6,342 bases of DNA from Bacillota bacterium (GCA_030706065.1 JAUZPH010000224.1:1-6342); one strand, 5' to 3'; counted from the first letter of the stretch, positions 1 through 5,619 are shown. Notes: generated by a model not told the origin, from the letters alone. Numbers and translations: made by a program.

Positions 1-2111
1 TGATTAAAATATCCCTGGTCCAGCAGCTCATAAAGGACTACAAACAAGCCTTTGTTTTGTGTAATCAGCGTGTGCGGAGGATTCAAACTCAAAGAAGCTT
101 TGCCAAAAGCATCAATAAAGCCTTTCATATCCTCCTCGCAGAACCAGTCCAGAGGATAATACCTGTATACGCAGTCCAGCTTCTTCCCATAGAGGTATAA
201 AGCACCTTCCTTTATTACAACATCGTGAATGTTTCCAATTATAAATTCATAAGGAAGGTCCTTTAGCAGCTCATAAAGTGCGAGAGTAGTGTACCAATCC
301 TCATAGTAAGTAGAGGTCAGAAAACCGACGGTTTTTATTTCCTTTACCGACTCATATTCACGAATTATTCCATAGAGGTTTTCCTTTATTTTATCAGCAA
401 GTTCGCTGCAGGGATTCTCGTAAGGAAAGGCTAATTCCTCTTTTATCAGGGAACTTAAAGCAATACCTTCCACAATTCCTGCAGGAGTCTCGGAATTAAA
501 TTCAAGCAGCTTCAGCTTTCCATCCTGGGTTATTACCCAATCCATTCTCCCCACGGCGCATAAAACATCGGTATATTTTTGTTTTATAAGCTCTATAAGC
601 CCTTCATCAATGGACAACAGGGGGAAGAATATATCGCTGTTGTCTAACACCAGCTGCTGCACCCTGCGCAGAATTGAACAGATCGCATTTGAGGCATTTT
701 CTATTTCGCTTATAATATCTGCCTTCATCATTATAGGTTCAATGGAGAAAGCCTCCCATCTCCCGGTATAACCGCCTGTGAAGCCGTATTGAAAGGCAGC
801 CTTTTCATAGATATCCTTCCACTTCAACCTTCGCTGCCTGCCATCTGCAAGCTTTTCAACATAAAAAGGCTTGTCAGTTATTCCTACAGGGGTTATCCAG
901 GTGGTACAGTCATCGGTTAAATAGTCCTCGGACCAACGGATACAAATTCCTGCGTAGGAGCCGTGGAACATGAATATTCCAAAATTGCCGAAGGACTCAA
1001 AGGGTGGGTACTTACCCTGTCCTGCAGCCTTGTAGGAAATATCCGGCTTTATTTTGCAAAACTGCTGAAGTACGTGCAGCTTGGGACTCTTGAGAACATG
1101 CTCCAGTACCCCTTGCCATTCCTCCTGTGTATATAAACTTCCTATATATACTTCGCTGCTGTATCTTCCGAATACGGCTTTAATAACATACTTGTCCTTA
1201 TTATCAATCAATCCCGGTAGCATGTCCTTTGAAAGCAGGACTGTATGAGGTAGGGACTCCCGTATAGCATAACTTTCTTCATCTGTGAGCATTTCAGGCG
1301 AATCTTCCAGCAGCCTCCAAAGATATGCAAACATACTTTTCGCCTGGCAGACTATTACCCTTGGGTCATTTATCAGCAGTACCCTGTTCCGGTCATAAAG
1401 CTGAAGAATCTTGTCCATATCATTAACCTCATACAGGAACTCAGTTGGAAACAACCTCAGGATTACATCTATTTTTTTATCAAAGGCGAAAACCGTTTCA
1501 TCTCTTACAAAAAAGTTCTTTGGCCCTGCAGCTATTATAGCTACTTTGTCATTCTGCAGCAGGTCCGTGAAAAGATGAGCCAGGTGATGCTCCTCATAAT
1601 GACAGGGGTCGATAAGTACAGCTGCATTAATCCTTCCTTCTGCAGGGAAGTTCTCATTAATTACATTATGAAACTGCGATATGAATTTCTCTTTGAACCC
1701 TGTATTGGGGTTGTCTCCAACCTCTGCAGCCTCAGAATACAGTATTTCTCTCTGGGCACAGGGCTTGTCATAATTAAACTCGGAAAAAAATATTCCCCCG
1801 CCATCTCTCAAAAAGCCGTCATACCTTGTCCAAAATATTGGTTTTACTTCTCTTTTTGAAGACAGTATTTCCTCCTTGAACGGAAAATCGTCCATATAAT
1901 CTTTAAAGGCTGAATGTTCCGCATTAATTCCAAGCATAATCTTCATTACCAGCGAGTCCAGAATTTCGGCACAGTTTCTCAGTTTTTTATATTCATTTCT
2001 TTCCAAATAATAAGGTATCTGCGAGAATACATCGTCCTGCCTCCGTGAGCTTATCATATAATAATCAAAAAGCATTTCCTCAGTAAGTTGTCTCTGGTTT
2101 ATCCTATTCAT
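1..2111 (-). CDS. Double-domain glutathionylspermidine-synthase-like ATP-grasp amidoligase (3' end beyond the window)
   Basis: The reading frame stays open from 2111 to base 1 (703 codons) and its C-terminus lies outside the window. It belongs to the GSP-synthase-like ATP-grasp family, whose members use ATP to join a carboxylate to an amine, as in glutathione plus spermidine. Two halves are visible. Half one has R96-Y-D98 and E111-F-N113-Y-D-K-P117, then an ATP-grasp-like stretch at about 308-325 (YVIKAVFGR, with K311, G315 and R316). Half two starts near W452 and has R522-M-D524 and E537-F-N539-S-E-T-P543. The distance from the D to the E is 13 residues in both halves, and R-x-D...E-x-N is the family's ATP/metal-binding signature. 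The ATG at 2111 is preferred because AAAGGATGG lies 5 bases before it; an in-frame ATG at 2120 overlaps that site. The gene begins shortly after the lipoprotein gene's stop at 2124, so it is last in the operon so far. The cytoplasmic location is inferred from the absence of a signal peptide. The substrate is unknown. The family call is firm and the exact reaction is not. Confidence 0.85.
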   Translation of the reverse strand, partial: MNRINQRQLTEEMLFDYYMISSRRQDDVFSQIPYYLERNEYKKLRNCAEILDSLVMKIMLGINAEHSAFKDYMDDFPFKEEILSSKREVKPIFWTRYDGFLRDGGGIFFSEFNYDKPCAQREILYSEAAEVGDNPNTGFKEKFISQFHNVINENFPAEGRINAAVLIDPCHYEEHHLAHLFTDLLQNDKVAIIAAGPKNFFVRDETVFAFDKKIDVILRLFPTEFLYEVNDMDKILQLYDRNRVLLINDPRVIVCQAKSMFAYLWRLLEDSPEMLTDEESYAIRESLPHTVLLSKDMLPGLIDNKDKYVIKAVFGRYSSEVYIGSLYTQEEWQGVLEHVLKSPKLHVLQQFCKIKPDISYKAAGQGKYPPFESFGNFGIFMFHGSYAGICIRWSEDYLTDDCTTWITPVGITDKPFYVEKLADGRQRRLKWKDIYEKAAFQYGFTGGYTGRWEAFSIEPIMMKADIISEIENASNAICSILRRVQQLVLDNSDIFFPLLSIDEGLIELIKQKYTDVLCAVGRMDWVITQDGKLKLLEFNSETPAGIVEGIALSSLIKEELAFPYENPCSELADKIKENLYGIIREYESVKEIKTVGFLTSTYYEDWYTTLALYELLKDLPYEFIIGNIHDVVIKEGALYLYGKKLDCVYRYYPLDWFCEEDMKGFIDAFGKASLSLNPPHTLITQNKGLFVVLYELLDQGYFN

Positions 2112-2116
2112 ATTAT

Positions 2117-2125
2117 CCATCCTTT
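2117..2125 (-). promoter_or_regulatory. Ribosome binding site that decides the ATP-grasp start
   Basis: AAAGGATGG on the minus strand lies 5 bases before the ATG at 2111 and overlaps both the stop of the upstream gene (2126-2124) and the alternative ATG at 2120. An ATG at 2120 would leave no room for a ribosome binding site, so 2111 is the better start. Translation is probably coupled to that of the lipoprotein gene. Confidence 0.6.
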
Positions 2126-2405
2126 AACTGGCTGAACTGGTTCCTCCATGAGCAGTTGAATATCCTCCGGAAGATTCGGAGGGTGTTGACCATGTACTCT
2201 TGCTGCTGCCGGAAGAACCGGATCCGATGTAGTGACTTCCTCCGCTGCTGCCGGTATACTCACCAGTTGCATATTCATCATCCGGATAGTAGGTATTTGT
2301 GCAGCCTGTCATAGCAAGGGGATTTGAAATTACGAAGGCTACTGCCAGGGAAACAGCTGCTGCTTTGTTTGATTTTATTAACTTTTTCAGTTTTTCTTTA
2401 TCCAT
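2124..2405 (-). CDS. Small Ser/Gly-rich probable lipoprotein, YgiB-like in layout
   Basis: This is a 93-aa protein. Residues 1-14 are rich in Lys. Residues 15-32 are hydrophobic and are followed by M-T-G-C35, a lipobox-like site (Met at -3 is less usual) with the only cysteine in the protein. The mature part, from residue 36, begins with an acidic and Tyr-rich patch (YYPDDEY) and is then dominated by Ser, Gly and Thr, ending HGGTSSAS. Export and lipid anchoring outside the membrane are inferred from this pattern. Its ATG directly follows the TAG stop of the 214-aa gene with no spacer, and AGAGGGA sits about 8 bases upstream. The ATP-grasp gene follows within 12 bases. In E. coli, ygiB (Ser/Gly-rich DUF1190 lipoprotein) sits beside ygiC (GSP-synthase-like), so the layout is the same, but I see no convincing sequence identity. 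It may be a substrate or partner of the ligase. The role is unknown. Confidence 0.8.
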   Translation of the reverse strand: MDKEKLKKLIKSNKAAAVSLAVAFVISNPLAMTGCTNTYYPDDEYATGEYTGSSGGSHYIGSGSSGSSKSTWSTPSESSGGYSTAHGGTSSAS

Positions 2406-3050
2406 CTATGAATCCCTCTTTATATTAAATTTAGCAACGCCAATACTTTCCTGTTCCAGGTATTCCAGGTAGTACTTCATGTCTTCCTTTACTTCACCCA
2501 TACTTATGTATACAAGAGTCTCATACCCAAGTACCTTCAGCATAGGCACATCAGGTACATCCTCATCAGTTATTTCATACTGATTATTGAACCCTTTTAA
2601 TAACTCCTCAGGAGTAAAATCCAGGAATCTGTTATAATCCAATATGATGGCATAGCCTTCGGGTGCAGCTTTTTTCAGTGCCAGGCCGCAGCCCACAAGC
2701 GCATTCACAAAGTCCCGGGAGCCTACCAACCCAAAATCATGCAGGAGAAAATTGAGAACCAGAATTGGCTTTATACAAGCCTCATTATTCAAAAAAGCTC
2801 CTGCAGTCAAACAAACACTATCCGGCATGTCCAGAACGAACAATGTGCTTTTTAAGTCGTATCTCTTTACTATCTCCAAAACATCTTCTTTCACGCTGTC
2901 GGTTATGCCGGTACAGGGCTCCGTCAATTCAAAATCCCTATAGTGCTTCAACGAAGTAAAGGGGCCTGTCCGCACAAAACATTCAAAGCATCCTGTATTA
3001 TATAGCCATGAATGATATAACTCAACCGCATCTATGTCTCTTAAGTTCAA
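2406..3050 (-). CDS. Conserved-looking 214-aa protein of unknown function with a TTG start
   Basis: I do not recognise this protein. It is predicted soluble, with no signal peptide and no clear membrane helix. Six cysteines are present (21, 24, 46, 80, 92, 121), including a C21-F-E-C24 pair. Residues 95-130 are hydrophobic with Gly and Cys (LVGCGLALKKAAPEGYAII), and the C-terminal third is acidic (ITDEDVPDVP at 160-169). No other Met occurs before residue 75, so translation probably begins at TTG (3050-3048), which overlaps the TGA stop of the 63-aa gene by 4 bases. AAAGGAG lies 10 bases upstream, inside that gene. The stop TAG abuts the ATG of the lipoprotein gene. This packing implies coupled translation and a shared pathway with the lipoprotein and the ATP-grasp ligase. 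It could be an accessory or substrate-supplying protein. No enzyme motif can be named. Confidence 0.8.
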   Translation of the reverse strand: MNLRDIDAVELYHSWLYNTGCFECFVRTGPFTSLKHYRDFELTEPCTGITDSVKEDVLEIVKRYDLKSTLFVLDMPDSVCLTAGAFLNNEACIKPILVLNFLLHDFGLVGSRDFVNALVGCGLALKKAAPEGYAIILDYNRFLDFTPEELLKGFNNQYEITDEDVPDVPMLKVLGYETLVYISMGEVKEDMKYYLEYLEQESIGVAKFNIKRDS

Positions 3051-3238
3051 TATATGTAATCTCCTTTTCTATAGGTTATGGCAAAAAACTTATCCAGCAT
3101 GAGTATTTGTGTGTACTGATTTTCATCCAGAATCTCAATGTATTTGTCGTTTTTCTCAACTACGCTGCATCGAACCACTGCATCAGGTTCTTCCCTGTAC
3201 CATGATTCGAATTTTACATAAAGATTTAGTTCTACCAT
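3047..3238 (-). CDS. 63-aa protein of unknown function, first gene of the operon
   Basis: This small protein has alternating hydrophobic and charged residues, for example ELNLYVKF at 3-10 and YIEILDE at 33-39. That suggests a compact beta-rich fold. It has no signal peptide, no membrane helix and a single Cys (C24). The start is well supported: AAAGGGGAGG at 3254-3245 lies 6 bases before the ATG, and a sigma-A-type promoter lies just upstream. Its TGA stop overlaps the TTG start of the 214-aa gene. I do not recognise the family. Its place at the head of the operon suggests it works with the ATP-grasp and lipoprotein pair, but nothing in the sequence shows how. Confidence 0.75.
   Translation of the reverse strand: MVELNLYVKFESWYREEPDAVVRCSVVEKNDKYIEILDENQYTQILMLDKFFAITYRKGDYIY
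3061..3067 (-). promoter_or_regulatory. Ribosome binding site supporting the TTG start
   Basis: AAAGGAG on the minus strand lies within the last codons of the 63-aa gene, 10 bases before the TTG at 3050. There is no ATG or GTG alternative nearby in that frame, so this site is the main support for a TTG start coupled to termination of the preceding gene. Confidence 0.55.
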
Positions 3239-3266
3239 ATTAAACCTCCCCTTTCACATATATACT

Positions 3267-3294
3267 ATTATACCATAAATTAATAAACCGACAA
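3267..3294 (-). promoter_or_regulatory. Sigma-A-type promoter of the ATP-grasp operon
   Basis: On the minus strand, -35 TTGTCG (3294-3289, four of six consensus bases), a 16-bp spacer, and a perfect -10 TATAAT (3272-3267) preceded by TG plus one base (extended -10). Transcription would start near 3260, about 20 bases before the first ATG at 3238, leaving a very short leader. Confidence 0.7.
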
Positions 3295-3305
3295 GTATCG
3301 ATAGA

Positions 3306-3340
3306 CTTATGGGGACGGTTCCCTATTTTCGCATTTTTCT
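3306..3340 (+). repeat. Possible REP/RAYT-type mobile element remnant
   Basis: The stretch includes GGGGACGGTTCCCT, which can fold as GGGA-CGGT-TCCC, followed by T-rich sequence. Motifs of the form GGGGACGGTTC are, from memory, common at dispersed repeats and near IS200-like REP-associated transposases in clostridia. No transposase is present here and I see only one copy in the window, so this is a tentative identification. Strand is nominal. Confidence 0.3.
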
Positions 3341-3347
3341 ACTTCTG

Positions 3348-3476
3348 TCACCAAATCATACGTTCTTCATCCCATGAGAATTGTATCCATGCTCCACAGA
3401 CCGGTGATGTAATGAAAATATCACCACATTCAAGAACCGACATCCTCGTAACAAGAAGACTTTTATAGGCACTTCC
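3348..3476 (-). pseudogene. Short open remnant, possible C-terminal fragment of a lost gene
   Basis: A 43-codon frame on the minus strand stays open between a TAA (3479-3477) and a TGA (3350-3348). It includes an ATG at 3443 that would give a 31-aa peptide ending in WDEERMIW. The composition looks protein-like (ECGDIFITSPVCGAWIQF), with two Cys and three Trp. No convincing ribosome binding site precedes the ATG. It lies next to a REP-like motif and in the gap between divergent units. It may be the tail of a decayed gene or a true micropeptide. I do not recognise it. Confidence 0.3.
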
Positions 3477-3490
3477 TTAAATTTGCAGCT

Positions 3491-3523
3491 AAAAATACAC
3501 ATCTTTCTCGCATGTGTATTTTT
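3491..3523. terminator. Perfect 12-bp inverted repeat, possible bidirectional terminator
   Basis: AAAAATACACAT (3491-3502) and ATGTGTATTTTT (3512-3523) are exact reverse complements around a 9-base loop. The A-run on one side and T-run on the other make it terminator-like in both directions. It is AT-rich, so the stem is weak. It lies between the two divergent promoters, where no intact gene needs a terminator. It may therefore be left over from a deleted gene, or insulate the two units. Confidence 0.5.
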
Positions 3524-3574
3524 GTTGGATACTTTACTTCAACTCATACACATGTGACCGGCCCCTCCATTTTG

Positions 3575-3603
3575 TTGACAGATGAAATTCATGGTGATAC
3601 TAT
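3575..3603 (+). promoter_or_regulatory. Promoter of the c-di-GMP riboswitch and surface protein gene
   Basis: A perfect -35 TTGACA (3575-3580) is followed by a 17-bp spacer and -10 TACTAT (3598-3603), which has TG plus one base before it (extended -10). TATAAA at 3601-3606 is an alternative with a 20-bp spacer. The start point would be near 3610, some 20 bases before the aptamer. This fits constitutive sigma-A transcription, with control placed in the RNA leader. Confidence 0.7.
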
Positions 3604-3629
3604 AAAATTAAAAGAATAATATAAACACG

Positions 3630-3710
3630 AAAAGTGGCAAACCTGCCGAAAGACAGGGACGCAAAGCTATAGGGCCTAATGGTGCAAACCGATGGTAGCC
3701 AGTTGCCGAA
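3630..3710 (+). promoter_or_regulatory. Cyclic di-GMP-I (GEMM-I) riboswitch aptamer
   Basis: The class I hallmarks are in order. The outer stem is GGCAA (3636-3640) with TTGCC (3703-3707). The P1b hairpin, CCTG..CAGG, is capped by a GAAA tetraloop (3648-3651). Then come GGGACGCAAAGCTA (3656-3669), GGGCCT (3672-3677), a variable arm, and GGTAGCCAG (3694-3702). In known members the aptamer binds one c-di-GMP in the three-helix junction. A terminator follows 22 bases later, so control is probably by transcription attenuation of the surface protein gene that starts at 3800. Bounds are approximate. Confidence 0.93.
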
Positions 3711-3731
3711 ATTTACTTAACCGAAAGTTCA

Positions 3732-3762
3732 CGGCAGGTGCTATTGCGCCCTGTCGTTTTTT
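3732..3762 (+). terminator. Intrinsic terminator, expression platform of the riboswitch
   Basis: CGGCAGGTGC (3732-3741) pairs with GCG-C-CCTGTCG (3746-3756, one bulged base and two G-T pairs) around a short loop, followed by six T (3757-3762). It lies between the aptamer and the ribosome binding site. Its 5' arm, CGGCAGGT (3732-3739), is an exact complement of ACCTGCCG (3641-3648) in the aptamer, so an alternative antiterminator helix is possible. Confidence 0.85.
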
Positions 3763-3786
3763 GTTATTGGTATTAAGAATTATTAG

Positions 3787-3793
3787 AAGGAGG
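3787..3793 (+). promoter_or_regulatory. Ribosome binding site that sets the start at 3800
   Basis: AAGGAGG lies 6 bases before the ATG at 3800 and after the riboswitch terminator. The frame is open farther upstream to an ATG at 3692, but that lies inside the aptamer with no ribosome binding site, and the extension would be encoded by riboswitch and terminator bases. Confidence 0.9.
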
Positions 3794-3799
3794 AAGGTC

Positions 3800-5614
3800 A
3801 TGAAAAAGAAATTTATTTTTCTAAGCTTAGCTGTTATTCTTATCGGCGTTTCAATTGGCAGTTTTGCTCTACTCAAAACTCCAGTATCCTACCTTAGCAT
3901 TGACATTAATCCAAGTGTAGAGCTTGGTGTCAATGTACTTAACAAAGTAGTATCAGCAAAAGGTTATAATAATGATGGTGAAATAATACTAAATGGCAAG
4001 GATTTAGTTAGTTCCACTGTAAGCGAAGCTGTAAACACATTGATTAAATCTGCATCCGAAAAAGGATTTATCGCCGACGATGGCTCAACTGTTGTCTCTG
4101 TTACTTCAGAAACTGATAATCAAAATGTAGCAGCTCAATTGACAAGCTATGCTGTTGATGGAGCTATGAGCGCAGTTAAGGAAAAAGGTGAAACAATTAC
4201 ATTACTTAAGAACAGTGTACCTCTCGCCTCAAGAGAAAAGGCAGAAAAACTTAGTTTAACCGCAGGTAAACTTAATATTATAGAAAAGCTGCAAGCCTTG
4301 GACCCTTCCGTAACGATTGATGAGTATAAGGACGCCAAGATAACAGATATTGTGAATAAAATAAAATATTTGGAAGACAACTCCAATGCTGCATCTTCCA
4401 GTACTACTACTGAAATAAATCCTCCCAGCTCCACTAGCACTAGTGAAAATATTACAAGTAATAGTAGTACGAGCTTAAAAGAAGTGACACCTACAAAAGT
4501 TAATGATACCAAAACTGATGAAAAAAAGACCGAAAGTAAAACCGAAGAAAACTCTGAAGTTCTACCTGTTGAGCAATTACCCATTTCACTGTATAGCAGT
4601 GAAACCGATGTGACATTCAAAAATGGAAATTGGGGCAGCATAACTGCAGCAATATCCAAAGAGGGTATCGGTGGAACTAACTGCATAAAGTATGAAAACC
4701 TATTGAAAAACCCTTATTCACCCGGACCTACAATAGTACTTCCGAGGGCTAAAAATGTGACCAATGTTAAACCAACTGACAAGCTTCAGCTTAAAATGGA
4801 TATCGGAACAGTTACCGATTCGCAGCCTGTAAAGATAATATTTAATGGAGATCCGAATATTTCTCTTATTACTCCAAAACTCAACAGAACCTCCGGATTT
4901 GAGATTGTAACTCTTGATATTTCAAATATTTTAGATAAATTAAACGGCCGTATATCAAAATTATCCTTTGATGGTGCAGGTCCCAACGGCTGGCAGGGAG
5001 TCAACTACCTGCTGGTGGATGATATAAGCATTATCTCTCCTGCTGAGGCTGCAGAAGGAAACTCGGTAGAACCTGTTCAACCGGCACCGGTAAAGGAGGA
5101 AACTCTGCCTTTAATGATATATAACCACACGGATAATGTTACATTTTGTCCTCCGCATTGGGGCAGTATAAAGGCTGAAGTTGTAAAAATGGGCGAAACC
5201 AACCAAAACTATATTAGTTTTTCAAACCTCAAAAATAATGTATACGCCCCGACGCCGGATATAGTTTTTCAAAGCCCCAAAAATATCAGCGGGATTTCAT
5301 CCTCAGTAAGTTTGAAACTCAGCCTTAATATAGGAGAAACCAGGTATCCCCAGGCTATCAAGTTAATTATTAACGGTAGTGAAGAAACAAGTGTAGTTAC
5401 ACCAAAAATCCAATCCTCCTCTGCTATGCAGGATATTTATGTGGATATTTCAGCAATAAAAAATAAACTCGGCGGGCAAATAGCACAGATAGCTGTCGAA
5501 AGTGCTGCTCCAAATGGTTTTGCCAATGTTGATAGCCTTTATATCGGAGAAATAAGTATAGTAAAGTCACCTGCAGATGAGCCAACCAACCAAAATTATA
5601 CTTCAACTCGTTAA
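3800..5614 (+). CDS. Membrane-anchored surface protein with RsgI-type (SEAL) extracellular domain and two C-terminal repeat domains
   Basis: The protein is 604 aa. Residues 2-4 are Lys, 5-25 form a signal peptide or membrane anchor, and everything after that is predicted outside the cell. Residues about 30-192 match the middle, extracellular domain of RsgI-type anti-sigma factors: SYLSIDINPSVEL at 30-42, then NKVVSAKGYNNDG at 48-60, two helical blocks, and an LDPSVTIDEYKDAKITDIV tail at 168-186. N37-P38 is at the position where RsgI proteins are reported to self-cleave. The cytoplasmic RsgI_N domain that holds SigI is missing, and no sigI gene precedes it. Residues 195-258 are a Ser/Thr/Lys/Glu linker. 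Residues 260-412 and 436-588 are two copies of one unrecognised, probably beta-sandwich, domain. Expression is gated by the c-di-GMP riboswitch, and a terminator at 5620 makes it monocistronic. Likely roles are surface sensing or polymer binding. The RsgI-like domain is firm; the function is inferred. Confidence 0.9.
   Translation: MKKKFIFLSLAVILIGVSIGSFALLKTPVSYLSIDINPSVELGVNVLNKVVSAKGYNNDGEIILNGKDLVSSTVSEAVNTLIKSASEKGFIADDGSTVVSVTSETDNQNVAAQLTSYAVDGAMSAVKEKGETITLLKNSVPLASREKAEKLSLTAGKLNIIEKLQALDPSVTIDEYKDAKITDIVNKIKYLEDNSNAASSSTTTEINPPSSTSTSENITSNSSTSLKEVTPTKVNDTKTDEKKTESKTEENSEVLPVEQLPISLYSSETDVTFKNGNWGSITAAISKEGIGGTNCIKYENLLKNPYSPGPTIVLPRAKNVTNVKPTDKLQLKMDIGTVTDSQPVKIIFNGDPNISLITPKLNRTSGFEIVTLDISNILDKLNGRISKLSFDGAGPNGWQGVNYLLVDDISIISPAEAAEGNSVEPVQPAPVKEETLPLMIYNHTDNVTFCPPHWGSIKAEVVKMGETNQNYISFSNLKNNVYAPTPDIVFQSPKNISGISSSVSLKLSLNIGETRYPQAIKLIINGSEETSVVTPKIQSSSAMQDIYVDISAIKNKLGGQIAQIAVESAAPNGFANVDSLYIGEISIVKSPADEPTNQNYTSTR
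4577..5563 (+). repeat. Tandem duplication of a ~153-aa domain within the surface protein
   Basis: Copy A spans residues 260-412 (4577-5035) and copy B residues 436-588 (5105-5563), offset by 176 residues. Matching landmarks are LP..LY/LP..IY, DVTF/NVTF, NWGSI/HWGSI, NPYSPGPTIV/NVYAPTPDIV, KNVTNV/KNISGI, KIIFNG/KLIING, ITPK/VTPK, DISNILDKLNGRI/DISAIKNKLGGQI, GPNG/APNG and DDISII/GEISIV. The copies have diverged considerably, so the duplication is old. The pattern of short strands and Gly/Asn turns suggests a beta-sandwich, such as a carbohydrate-binding or adhesion module, but I cannot name a family. Confidence 0.8.
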
Positions 5615-5619
5615 CCTGA

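Noticed and set aside
1575..1859. 94-aa plus-strand frame
   Set aside because: It lies wholly inside the ATP-grasp gene on the other strand, has no ribosome binding site, and its sequence does not look like a protein family.
2118..2120. ATG at 2120 as start of the ATP-grasp gene
   Set aside because: It overlaps the AAAGGATGG ribosome binding site and leaves only 3 bases after the upstream stop; the ATG at 2111 has correct spacing.
2752..3205. Three overlapping plus-strand frames of 63-65 aa
   Set aside because: They are opposite the 214-aa and 63-aa genes, which have better starts, a promoter and operon packing.
3405..3427. Hairpin GGTGAT...ATCACC as a terminator
   Set aside because: The stem is short with a long AT-rich loop and no T-run follows. 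It falls inside the short minus-strand frame and is probably chance.
3692..3799. N-terminal extension of the surface protein starting at ATG 3692
   Set aside because: The ATG lies inside the c-di-GMP aptamer, the extension would be encoded by aptamer and terminator bases, and a strong AAGGAGG sits just before the ATG at 3800.
3800..4376. A complete SigI-RsgI signalling pair
   Set aside because: The cytoplasmic RsgI_N anti-sigma domain is absent and no sigma factor gene lies upstream; a riboswitch occupies that space.
4147..4686. 179-aa minus-strand frame opposite the surface protein gene
   Set aside because: It is a shadow of the Ser/Thr/Lys-rich linker and SEAL domain codons, giving a Val/Leu/Ser-biased translation with no start signals.
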